Shown here: in pieces, positions 1 through 5,087 of the stretch | Layout of the letters: each line of letters opens with the position of its first letter | How positions within the stretch are numbered: position 1 is the first letter of the stretch | Source of the DNA: an uncultured Prevotella sp. | GTDB taxonomy: Bacteria > Bacteroidota > Bacteroidia > Bacteroidales > Bacteroidaceae | Assembly (NCBI GenBank): GCA_900547085.1 | Contig: URFI01000156.1 | Location: 1 to 5,087, forward strand | Length of the DNA: 5,087 nt | Direction of reading: 5' to 3' | The notes under the pieces: generated by a model | What the model was told of the DNA's origin: nothing | The model's database searches: none | The model's input: the letters and a program-made list of their open reading frames with translations, nothing else | Made by a program: the position numbers and the translations under genes

Positions 1-49
1 AATAGTGCTCAAAAACAAGAATAATAGAGAATGGGGTAAGGTTTTGCAG

Positions 50-92
50 AGGTCTGCATCATGGACACACGTCATGGTGCAGACCTTTCTCT
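50..92 (+). terminator. Terminator-like hairpin, probably for a gene upstream of the window
   Basis: Bases 50-64 and 72-86 form a stem: AGGTCTGCA pairs perfectly with TGCAGACCT, and the pairing continues inward for six more positions if G-U pairs are allowed, leaving a 7-base loop. The pyrimidine-rich TTTCTCTT follows on the plus strand, while the other strand lacks a T-tail, so the likely direction is plus. A reading frame from the window's left edge stops at 22-24, which would suit the tail of an upstream plus-strand gene, but seven codons are too few to claim one. The stem could instead be a dispersed repeat, because part of its right half recurs at 512-530. Confidence 0.55.
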
Positions 93-175
93 TACTTTGT
101 CCTCTTCTCGTAAAACAGCCATAACCAATTGATAAACAATATTATATCTCACTGATTAGATAATGCGGTATCCTG

Positions 176-373
176 CGGGCTGAAAGCCCAAAAGCTCTTA
201 GCCCAGGGTAACACCCTGGGGCTAATATACGTTGAAGAGCCTGCGCCCTGTAAGGGCAAAAGCACCTGGTTATCATTGTGTTGCACATGCTTTTGCCCTT
301 ACAGGGCGTTCAACATGTCACACACTTACCCAGGGCGCTGCCCTGGGCTATATGCTTTTGGGCTTTCAGCCCG
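176..373. repeat. Nested palindromic element of about 200 bp
   Basis: The element is built from inverted modules arranged symmetrically. Outer arms 176-195 and 354-373 are a perfect 20-bp inverted repeat (CGGGCTGAAAGCCCAAAAGC on the left). Inner arms 244-263 and 289-308 are another perfect 20-bp inverted repeat (CGCCCTGTAAGGGCAAAAGC on the left), extended by GTTGAA at 231-236 and TTCAAC at 309-314. Between them lie two modules that are hairpins in themselves: 200-223 around AGCCCAGGG/CCCTGGGGCT, and 329-347 with perfect CCCAGGGC/GCCCTGGG arms. Those two can also pair with each other (200-208 with 341-349). The loop is 264-288. The open frame crossing 232-492 is a by-product of this structure. 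I recall similar GGGC-rich, CAAAAGC-containing palindromes between genes in Bacteroidota, but could not check. It has no transposase, so a non-autonomous MITE-like or REP-like element is the best guess. Confidence 0.85.
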
Positions 374-526
374 TATCTTTCCCATTTCGTTTTCGAACAG
401 GATGTGCTGTGAACTATTTCCTGACTTCGTCACTTCTCCGTTATAAACTCGCAGGTTGCAAATTTGCTGTATGTGTGATTCGAACCGAATGATGCAATGA
501 CAAAGTAAAAATCATGGTGAGGACTT
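374..526. other. Intergenic stretch without a recognisable gene
   Basis: I see no coding signal or RNA gene here. Bases 512-530 match 72-90 at 16 of 19 positions (both begin TCATGGTG and end TTTCT), which suggests that the palindromic element sits between two decayed copies of an older dispersed repeat. Confidence 0.5.
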
Positions 527-560
527 TTCTTGTAACAGTTAATCACCTGGCTTACAAGAA
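527..560. repeat. Inverted repeat / hairpin with 9-bp arms
   Basis: TTCTTGTAA at 527-535 is the exact reverse complement of TTACAAGAA at 552-560, with a 16-base loop. Neither strand has a clear T-tail after the stem, so I do not call it an intrinsic terminator. It lies in the space downstream of the minus-strand operon and could act as a bidirectional 3'-end structure or be one copy of a dispersed repeat. Confidence 0.6.
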
Positions 561-576
561 GATATAGATATCATCC

Positions 577-669
577 CAATAGCATTGAGTTTGGCCTCCA
601 AAGTCAATGCTATTGATAGGAAAACTCAATGCTATTGATGCCCAAACTCAATGACATTGAAACCCATGC
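577..669. repeat. 22-bp tandem array of a dyad motif plus one inverted copy
   Basis: Three units start at 604, 626 and 648 with an exact 22-base period. Each begins with a 13-base dyad: TCAATGCTATTGA twice, then TCAATGACATTGA. The spacers between dyads differ (about 9 bases each). An inverted copy lies just upstream: CAATAGCATTGAGTTT at 577-592 is the exact reverse complement of 622-637, giving a 16-bp inverted repeat that can also pair, over 12 bp, with 604-615. The array begins 25 bases beyond the stop codon of the last gene in the minus-strand operon. It is too short and its spacers too small for a CRISPR array. A 3'-end structure, a protein-binding array or a dispersed intergenic repeat are all possible. 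Confidence 0.8.
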
Positions 670-694
670 GCAATGCCCCATTCGTGACGTTGCA

Positions 695-928
695 TCAACG
701 CAGGTATGCTGCAATGGTATCAAAGCCCTTGAAAACGCCAATAGATTTTAATAAAAGGATGCCCAGCACCTGCACGACGACAAAAAACAGCGTGTTGAAA
801 AAGGCGTTTTTAGCATCTTTCTCCCGCACATTCTCCCTCACCACCTTCACATAATTGTATGTGCCTGGCACCACGAAGACCAGCAGCAAGCAAATTCCCA
901 ATACGGCAAAAATTAAATCTAACATCAT
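695..928 (-). CDS. Small two-pass membrane protein, third gene of the ATPase/DUF4435 operon
   Basis: A 77-residue protein with no family I recognise. The first hydrophobic segment spans about residues 3-22 (LDLIFAVLGICLLLVFVV), followed by a charged, basic-leaning loop at about 28-41 (KVVRENVREKDAKN), then a second segment at about 46-60 (TLFFVVVQVLGILLL) and a short C-terminal tail. The basic loop predicts a hairpin with both ends outside and the loop in the cytoplasm. Start choice: in-frame TTG at 931 is followed at once by ATG at 928 and ATG at 925; I take the ATG at 928, but 925 is equally possible. There is no obvious Shine-Dalgarno sequence, only the A/T-rich leader usual for the phylum. 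The gap to the DUF4435 stop is only 32 bases with no promoter I can see, so it probably shares the operon transcript. Its job is unknown. A membrane partner or effector for the ATPase/nuclease pair is an attractive inference; an unrelated conserved small membrane protein is the dull alternative. Confidence 0.72.
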   Translation of the reverse strand: MMLDLIFAVLGICLLLVFVVPGTYNYVKVVRENVREKDAKNAFFNTLFFVVVQVLGILLLKSIGVFKGFDTIAAYLR

Positions 929-960
929 CAAATGGTTTTAAATATTTATCTGGGCACAGG

Positions 961-1995
961 CTACTCCCGGTCTGTGTCGTTGGTTGTACGATTTTGTTTG
1001 GTCAGCTCTAAATATCGTTGAAGATCGGCTTGAATGCGCGCCACCGGCTCTGATTGCTTGTAACGGGTGTTCTTTTTGAGCATCGACGGAATGGCTTCGA
1101 TGCTGTTGCGATAGCTGGACAGCTCGTTACGCTGCTGGGTGCCGTGAACACTTTGCTGAGAAATCTCTACTTCTCGCTCACGAACAAGCTGCATGCAAAC
1201 CTTGTTGAGCATGGGCACCACTACCTTATCGAAGAGATGATGACCCTGTATATATAAATAGGTGGTATCGGGGGTCACGCCAAGTCGCTTGATGTCCTCC
1301 TTTACTTGCAGATAATTTTCCTTGTTGTTTGGATATTTTTGTTGCAGTTGGTTGATGCGCTTGCCCACCTTTCTGCGCACTTTGGCCACCATGTCCTCGG
1401 CCTTCGCCATGGTAAAGTGTCCCGGTTCGATGACGCGCAGGAAATCCATGATGGTGAACTCGCCGTAATTGGGCGTGCGATAGAACCAGATGCTCCATAC
1501 GAAAAGCGGGAAGATGGCTTGCGAATAGTCGCGCAGGTAAGCCTCCATGTCAAAGATGTGGTGGTCATTAAGGGTAACCATAACGCTGGTTTCGTATAAC
1601 GATGGCGCATAGCATTGCAGGTTTTCAATGGCGTAAGCGTAGGTGTGGAAGACGTAAGGATTGGTTGTTACCTGCTTCGACATCTCGGTGGCACCCTGCA
1701 TGAGATAGTCGTAATCAGCGTCCACGCAGGCAATCATGTCACGTCCCACCTTGTCCATCAGCAGATTCATCAGCACCGCTTTTTTGCCTCTCTCAAGATG
1801 TTGCAAGCGAGAGGGCAACATCACCTGGAAATACCGGGTGTCATCTTCGAAGTCACTCAAGACAGAACGCCAGAAAAATATGTCGTCATAACTCTCCACA
1901 TAGGCTGCAATGCGGCGTCTGGCGTTTTGCGACTTCATCTTGTTGGCCGCCTCGAAATAGCGTGAGGAGAGGTTGTCTTTTAGTTTTTTACCCAT
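961..1995 (-). CDS. DUF4435 TOPRIM-like protein (AriB-like putative nuclease/effector)
   Basis: A 344-residue soluble protein resembling the DUF4435 family, whose best-known member is AriB, the TOPRIM effector of the PARIS anti-phage system. Visible TOPRIM features are the first conserved glutamate in YVESYDDIFFW (E34), the acidic strand CVDADYD (D92, D94, D96), and the family-typical AIENLQCY (E124, N125). A later motif, YIQGHHLFDKVV at about 248-259, also fits the family. Residues 195-236 are rich in K, R and Q and probably helical, and the last 70 residues are polar and look flexible. The acidic set looks complete, so metal-dependent nuclease activity is plausible. The ATG at 1995 is the only reasonable start, because an in-frame TGA lies two codons upstream. 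The gap to the ATPase gene is 33 bases; the two genes are in the same frame but separated by TAG and TGA, so no fusion protein is expected. In PARIS, AriB is held by the ATPase and released on infection to cut host tRNA. Applying that here is inference. Confidence 0.85.
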   Translation of the reverse strand: MGKKLKDNLSSRYFEAANKMKSQNARRRIAAYVESYDDIFFWRSVLSDFEDDTRYFQVMLPSRLQHLERGKKAVLMNLLMDKVGRDMIACVDADYDYLMQGATEMSKQVTTNPYVFHTYAYAIENLQCYAPSLYETSVMVTLNDHHIFDMEAYLRDYSQAIFPLFVWSIWFYRTPNYGEFTIMDFLRVIEPGHFTMAKAEDMVAKVRRKVGKRINQLQQKYPNNKENYLQVKEDIKRLGVTPDTTYLYIQGHHLFDKVVVPMLNKVCMQLVREREVEISQQSVHGTQQRNELSSYRNSIEAIPSMLKKNTRYKQSEPVARIQADLQRYLELTKQNRTTNDTDRE

Positions 1996-2028
1996 GATTC
2001 ATGTGCCTTTTTCACATCCAGACCTTCC

Positions 2029-2850
2029 CTATCTGTGAACATCCGTTATGTCACTAACCTCGGTGACATGCCCCATCCACCCATTCATGATGACAGCAGG
2101 CGAATGCGTGGTGAGGATAATCTGCACATTGGGATTGAGTTGCAGTATCAGGTCGATAAGTTGTTCCTGCCAATCAACGTGCAAGCTCACCTCTGGTTCG
2201 TCCATGAGCAGCACATAGGGCAGGCGATCTTCCACCAGCACGGTGAGCAAGATGGCCAATATTTGCTTCTCACCACTTGACAATTGGTAGGGCAAGAGCT
2301 TCTCTCCCATCTGCATGAAACGTATCTCATTCTCGGTTCTGACGATGGTTTTGCCCGTTTCTTCAAACAGTTTGTCCACCATGTCTTGAAATTTCAACTT
2401 GTTGGCCGATACGCGTTGCGCCTCTGTGGCTGCGTCTTCGCCCCCCTTCTGCAACACCTCGATGATGCGGTTGCCGATGTTTACCTGATAATCCAGATAC
2501 TTGCGCTGCAACTGAAAGAGCTGCCAGTCTAGTTCAGTGGCCAGACTAATGTCTACCTTGGCGACCATCTCCGAACTCATCAAAGGTCGGTCGAACGACC
2601 GGATGATATCATAACGGATGGCCGTAGCATCGGCCGGCGACACCGTAATGTGCACCCCTTTGGGCAAATGCGAGTTGAAGTCGCCACCTTCTGACAAGCT
2701 TTTGATCACCCGGTTCAAGATGGTGCTCTTGCCAACACCATTGACACCGCTCAGCACGTTAACCTGTCTGTCAAGATTCCAGGCCACATGCTTGCGACCA
2801 CTCCACAACGAGTCTATCTCTACCCTTTCGATGTAATCAGCGTATTTCAT
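2029..2850 (-). CDS. ABC/SMC-like AAA ATPase (AriA/OLD-like), first gene of the operon
   Basis: A 273-residue cytoplasmic ATPase. The motifs run in order: Walker A GVNGVGKST at 35-43; a mostly helical, charged insertion at about 100-185; an ABC-signature-like LSSGEKQ at 190-196; Walker B VLLMDEPE at 213-220 with catalytic E218; SLH at 222-224; and the switch histidine in TTHSP at 247-251. This is the compact AAA_21/OLD-type layout in which two heads sandwich ATP. No membrane domain is present, so it is not a transporter subunit. Paired with a DUF4435 gene, the arrangement matches PARIS, where AriA forms an ATP-dependent scaffold that senses phage proteins and holds AriB. Against a direct equation, AriA as I remember it is well over 400 residues, so this would be a short form with a reduced helical arm. 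The start ATG at 2850 follows a leader of roughly 75 bases from a strong promoter match. Other possibilities are a RecF/OLD-like repair ATPase or a different two-gene defence module. Confidence 0.88.
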   Translation of the reverse strand: MKYADYIERVEIDSLWSGRKHVAWNLDRQVNVLSGVNGVGKSTILNRVIKSLSEGGDFNSHLPKGVHITVSPADATAIRYDIIRSFDRPLMSSEMVAKVDISLATELDWQLFQLQRKYLDYQVNIGNRIIEVLQKGGEDAATEAQRVSANKLKFQDMVDKLFEETGKTIVRTENEIRFMQMGEKLLPYQLSSGEKQILAILLTVLVEDRLPYVLLMDEPEVSLHVDWQEQLIDLILQLNPNVQIILTTHSPAVIMNGWMGHVTEVSDITDVHR

Positions 2851-2929
2851 GAGCTTTGTGCGTTATGTACCTGAGGTTGGCATGAAACAATGCGAGCCAA
2901 TCATGACGCATCAGGCACTGTTAGTAGGG

Positions 2930-2961
2930 CAAATATAAGCATTTATCACCAATTCGGCAAA
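2930..2961 (-). promoter_or_regulatory. Promoter of the ATPase/DUF4435/membrane-protein operon
   Basis: Read on the minus strand, TTTG at 2961-2958, a 20-base spacer, then TATATTTG at 2937-2930 match the Bacteroidota primary-sigma consensus (TTTG, about 20 bases, TAnnTTTG) exactly. Transcription would start near 2925, leaving a leader of about 75 bases before the ATG at 2850. That leader can encode a 24-codon ORF, 2911-2837, which runs into the ATPase start. Confidence 0.75.
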
Positions 2962-3044
2962 CACAATGACCTTTTAATGACATGTTTTTTAGATGTCTAC
3001 CCATTGCACTTACCAAAGAAAGGACGGATCACGAAGGTGCAAAA

Positions 3045-3060
3045 TACCACGATCGTGGTA
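3045..3060. promoter_or_regulatory. Perfect 16-bp palindrome, candidate operator for cysK
   Basis: TACCACGATCGTGGTA is its own exact reverse complement. A degenerate copy follows at 3066-3080: AATACCATTATCGTG matches 3043-3057 at 13 of 15 positions. A third ATACCA half-site starts at 3088. The three ATACCA starts (3044, 3067, 3088) are 23 and 21 bases apart, about two helical turns, so a protein could bind all of them on one face. The palindrome is centred about 66 bases upstream of the predicted cysK start and the second copy abuts the -33 element, a typical activator position. The regulator is unknown. Confidence 0.6.
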
Positions 3061-3083
3061 GGCCAAATACCATTATCGTGCGA

Positions 3084-3114
3084 TTGCATACCATCGTTTT
3101 TTTGTGTATATTTG
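3084..3114 (+). promoter_or_regulatory. cysK promoter
   Basis: TTG at 3084-3086, a 20-base spacer and TATATTTG at 3107-3114 form a good Bacteroidota-type promoter. Transcription should begin near 3119, giving a leader of about 155 bases. Within it GGGGA at 3128-3132 can pair with TCCCC at 3154-3158. I do not recognise a known riboswitch in the leader. The third ATACCA half-site lies inside the spacer. Confidence 0.75.
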
Positions 3115-3273
3115 CCGTATCATTCATGGGGAGCAACGCCGCATGACAATATTTCCCCACCAATCGCTGCGAAAACGACACGCTGAACGAGAACAAGGAA
3201 CCAGAAAAAGGACGGAAGAGCATGATGAGGCGAGCACCTAGATACTATTTATTCATTAAAAACGACAGACAAT

Positions 3274-4221
3274 ATGAGTAAGATTGCAAAACAGATGACA
3301 GACCTGATTGGTAAGACCCCTTTGGTAGCGTTGAACAAATATTCAGCCTTTCGCGGACTTAAAACGCCCCTTGTGGTCAAGGTTGAATTCTTCAATCCAG
3401 GGGGCAGCGTGAAAGACCGCATCGCCCTGGGAATGGTGGAAGCCGCAGAGAAGGACGGAATCTTAAAGCCCGGTGCCACCATCATCGAGCCTACCAGTGG
3501 CAACACGGGTGTGGGATTGGCATTGGTGGCGGCCGTAAAAGGCTACAAACTGATACTCACCATGCCTGAAACCATGAGCGTTGAACGCCGAAACCTCGTC
3601 AAAGCCTACGGTGCCAAGGTTGAGTTGACCCCTGGTAAGGATGGGATGAATGGCGCCATCAAGGCGGCCGAGAAACTGAGAGACAGCATAGAAGGTGCGG
3701 TGATTCTGGGACAATTCACCAATCCAGCTAATCCCCAGAAACATTACGACACCACGGCTGTTGAATTATGGAACGATACCGACGGTGACATTGATATCTT
3801 TGTGGCTGGCGTGGGAACTGGCGGAACGCTCTCTGGCATCGGCAAATACCTCAAAGAGAAGAACCCCAACATCAAAATTGTGGCCGTGGAGCCATCGACT
3901 TCACCGGTATTGAGCGGCGGAAAATCGGGACCGCATAAGATTCAGGGCATCGGAGCCGGCTTTATCCCTCAAACCTATCATGCTGAGGTGGTAGACGAAA
4001 TATTGACCGTAGACAACGATGACGCCATCCGAACAGGTCGACAGTTGGCTCAACAGGAGGGACTGTTGGTAGGTATCTCGTCTGGGGCAGCAGCCTTTGC
4101 AGCAACAGAATTGGCCCAACGACCAGAGAATAAGGACAAGAAGATTGTGGTGTTGTTGCCCGATACCGGCGAACGCTACCTCTCAACGGCACTCTACGCA
4201 TTTGACGAATACCCACTCTAA
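3274..4221 (+). CDS. cysK: Cysteine synthase A (O-acetylserine sulfhydrylase)
   Basis: A 315-residue PLP enzyme that makes L-cysteine from O-acetyl-L-serine and sulfide in the cytoplasm, the last step of cysteine synthesis. The hallmarks are all visible: GKTPLV at 13-18; the PLP-binding lysine K47 in NPGGSVKDR; the substrate loop PTSGNTG at 73-79; the conserved FTNPANPQKHY at 148-158; the phosphate-binding loop GVGTGGTLSG at 179-188; IQGIGAGF at 223-230; the GISSGAA motif at 267-273, whose serine contacts the PLP ring nitrogen; and PDTGERYLST near the C-terminus. Length is normal for the family (about 305-325), with no damage. The ATG at 3274 is preceded by an A-rich stretch without a Shine-Dalgarno sequence. 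It appears to be a single-gene transcript with its own promoter, a possible operator array and a downstream hairpin. It runs divergently from the ATPase operon, and nothing ties the two functionally. Confidence 0.97.
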   Translation: MSKIAKQMTDLIGKTPLVALNKYSAFRGLKTPLVVKVEFFNPGGSVKDRIALGMVEAAEKDGILKPGATIIEPTSGNTGVGLALVAAVKGYKLILTMPETMSVERRNLVKAYGAKVELTPGKDGMNGAIKAAEKLRDSIEGAVILGQFTNPANPQKHYDTTAVELWNDTDGDIDIFVAGVGTGGTLSGIGKYLKEKNPNIKIVAVEPSTSPVLSGGKSGPHKIQGIGAGFIPQTYHAEVVDEILTVDNDDAIRTGRQLAQQEGLLVGISSGAAAFAATELAQRPENKDKKIVVLLPDTGERYLSTALYAFDEYPL

Positions 4222-4256
4222 AAAACCGCAACAACACATCTACGCACAGAGAGAGC

Positions 4257-4300
4257 ATAGCGGGAGGCCATCACAAAGAGGTTTCCCGCTATTGTATATC
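4257..4300 (+). terminator. Terminator-like hairpin after cysK
   Basis: ATAGCGGGA at 4257-4265 pairs with TCCCGCTAT at 4284-4292. The stem extends inward through two G-U and two C-G pairs to 4269 and 4280, giving 13 bp and a 10-base loop. It lies 36 bases after the cysK stop. The following ATTGTATAT is only moderately T-rich, so termination may be weak or assisted. Confidence 0.6.
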
Positions 4301-4332
4301 GATCTACCTTATTAAATAATTACCATCAAGAC

Positions 4333-4363
4333 TTGACAAAATGCTTTTTATTGCTTAACTTTG
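4333..4363 (+). promoter_or_regulatory. Upstream promoter P1 before the response regulator
   Basis: TTG at 4333-4335, a 20-base spacer and TAACTTTG at 4356-4363 fit the Bacteroidota consensus well. Transcription would start around 4367-4371, about 150 bases ahead of the response-regulator ATG, almost on top of an ATG that opens a 27-codon ORF (4371-4454). Confidence 0.65.
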
Positions 4364-4370
4364 TAGCATT

Positions 4371-4454
4371 ATGCAAGTAGATATCGGCCTGCCACCAGAT
4401 GCATACTTCAAGCACGCCCAGCTGGAATTATGTCTAAAAGTAATACGATTGTAA
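4371..4454 (+). other. Possible 27-residue leader ORF, weakly supported
   Basis: An ATG directly at the predicted P1 start site opens MQVDIGLPPDAYFKHAQLEL and seven more residues, ending in TAA at 4452-4454. If real, it would be translated from a leaderless or nearly leaderless transcript and could be a leader peptide for the downstream regulator. An ORF this short can easily occur by chance; I recognise no homologue. Confidence 0.2.
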
Positions 4455-4458
4455 CACG

Positions 4459-4495
4459 TTTGACATGCTTATGAAGAGCCAACGTGCTATCTTTG
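4459..4495 (+). promoter_or_regulatory. Proximal promoter P2 of the response regulator
   Basis: TATCTTTG at 4488-4495 is a full match to the -7 box and would start transcription near 4500, about 20 bases before the ATG at 4522. The nearest TTTG (4459-4462) is 25 bases upstream, longer than usual, so the -33 element is poor and the promoter may need help. Confidence 0.5.
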
Positions 4496-4521
4496 TCAAC
4501 TGAAAATAGATAACAAACACT

Positions 4522-5087
4522 ATGAAAGAGAACAAATATCGTATTCTCGTTGTAGACGACGAACAGGACTTATGTGAAATTCTGAAGTTTAATTTGGAAA
4601 CAGAAGGCTATGTGGTAGAAACGGCAAACTCGGCCGAAGAGGCCATGACGATGGACATTTCATCGTTCAACCTCCTACTGTTAGACGTGATGATGGGTGA
4701 GATGTCGGGATTTGCCATGGCTAAAAAGCTGAAAGAGAATCCCATGACAGCCAGCATTCCCATCATCTTTCTGACCGCTCGCGATACCGAGAACGATACG
4801 GTAACCGGCTTCAATCTTGGTGCTGACGACTATATCAGCAAGCCTTTCTCCATCCGTGAAGTATTGGTACGCATTCGTGCCGTCATCCGAAGGACAAAAG
4901 AATCTGACGATCACACGGAGCCGAAGACGCTGAAATACCAAGGTTTGGAGATGGATCTGGACAGAAAGAAGGTGCTTATTGATGGCGAAGATGTTCCTTT
5001 TACCAAGACAGAGTTCGAGTTACTGCACCTATTTCTTTCTGAAAAGGGACACGTCTTCTCACGTCAAGAGCTTATAGACAGGATATG
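4522..5087 (+). CDS. OmpR/PhoB-family response regulator, 3' end cut by the window
   Basis: The first 188 codons of a two-component transcription regulator. Receiver domain, about residues 6-124: acidic pocket D12 and D13 in ILVVDDE, phosphoacceptor D55 in LLLLDVMMGEMSG, switch T85 in FLTAR, and conserved K107 in GADDYISKPF. After a short linker, a winged-helix DNA-binding domain begins at about 137 and includes the family motif FTKTEFELLHLF at 160-171, then VFSRQELIDRI where the window ends, roughly 40 residues short of a usual length of about 230. A partner sensor kinase would phosphorylate D55; none is seen here, but it may lie downstream. The ATG at 4522 gives a receiver of standard length. 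No clear Shine-Dalgarno sequence; the leader is A-rich. The signal it answers cannot be told, so I give no gene symbol. Confidence 0.95.
   Translation, partial: MKENKYRILVVDDEQDLCEILKFNLETEGYVVETANSAEEAMTMDISSFNLLLLDVMMGEMSGFAMAKKLKENPMTASIPIIFLTARDTENDTVTGFNLGADDYISKPFSIREVLVRIRAVIRRTKESDDHTEPKTLKYQGLEMDLDRKKVLIDGEDVPFTKTEFELLHLFLSEKGHVFSRQELIDRI

Noticed and set aside
1..24. Tail of an upstream plus-strand gene ending in TAA at 22-24
   Set aside because: Only seven codons are visible; the nearby terminator-like hairpin makes it plausible but not supportable as a feature.
232..492. 86-residue plus-strand open frame
   Set aside because: It runs through the right half of the palindromic element and the intergenic DNA beyond it; its sequence is dictated by the repeat and it has no promoter or family likeness.
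480..495. GATTCGAAC, resembling a tRNA T-loop on the minus strand
   Set aside because: The bases flanking the loop do not form a T-stem, and no acceptor, D or anticodon arm can be built around it.
577..669. Short CRISPR array
   Set aside because: Units are 13-base dyads with spacers of about 9 bases, the repeat is partly inverted, and there are no cas genes.
1226..1965. Several plus- and minus-strand frames inside the DUF4435 gene
   Set aside because: They are shadows of the 344-residue gene, which has clear family motifs and explains the region.
2890..3223. Open frames in the divergent intergenic region (98 residues plus, 64 residues minus)
   Set aside because: They cross both promoters and the palindrome, and show no recognisable protein features.
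3119..3273. Riboswitch in the cysK leader
   Set aside because: The leader is long enough and has a 5-bp GGGGA/TCCCC pairing, but I could not match it to any SAM, SAH or other known aptamer pattern.

Overview
The window looks like chromosomal DNA from a member of the Bacteroidota, most likely Prevotella or a close relative. The reasons are promoter boxes of the Bacteroidota primary-sigma type (TAnnTTTG with a TTG/TTTG about 20 bases upstream) at several gene starts, A/T-rich leaders without a clear Shine-Dalgarno sequence, and the character of the proteins. The genus is an inference; no search was run.

Layout. Bases 1-694 hold no convincing gene and are rich in repeats. They contain a terminator-like hairpin (50-92), a nested palindromic element of about 200 bp built from three pairs of inverted modules (176-373), a 9-bp-arm hairpin (527-560), and a 22-bp tandem array of a dyad motif with one inverted copy upstream (577-669). 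Bases 695-2850 hold a three-gene operon on the minus strand, read from right to left: an ABC/SMC-like AAA ATPase (2029-2850), a DUF4435 TOPRIM-like protein (961-1995) and a 77-residue protein with two membrane segments (695-928). A near-consensus promoter lies at 2930-2961. Bases 2851-3273 are a divergent control region with promoters facing both ways and a perfect 16-bp palindrome, plus degenerate copies, just upstream of the promoter for cysK. Bases 3274-4221 encode cysteine synthase A on the plus strand, followed by a terminator-like hairpin. Bases 4332-4521 carry two more TAnnTTTG boxes, and 4522 to the end is the start of an OmpR/PhoB-type response regulator cut off by the window edge.

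How the genes fit together. The ATPase plus DUF4435 pair has the architecture of the PARIS (AriA/AriB) anti-phage system and, more broadly, of OLD-type ATPase/TOPRIM nuclease pairs. All the ATPase motifs and the acidic TOPRIM residues are present, so the pair looks intact. The ATPase is shorter than I remember AriA to be, and the third gene, a tiny two-pass membrane protein, is not part of the PARIS I know. This makes the operon the most interesting item here: a possible minimal or variant defence system with a membrane partner. cysK and the response regulator look like ordinary core genes unrelated to it.
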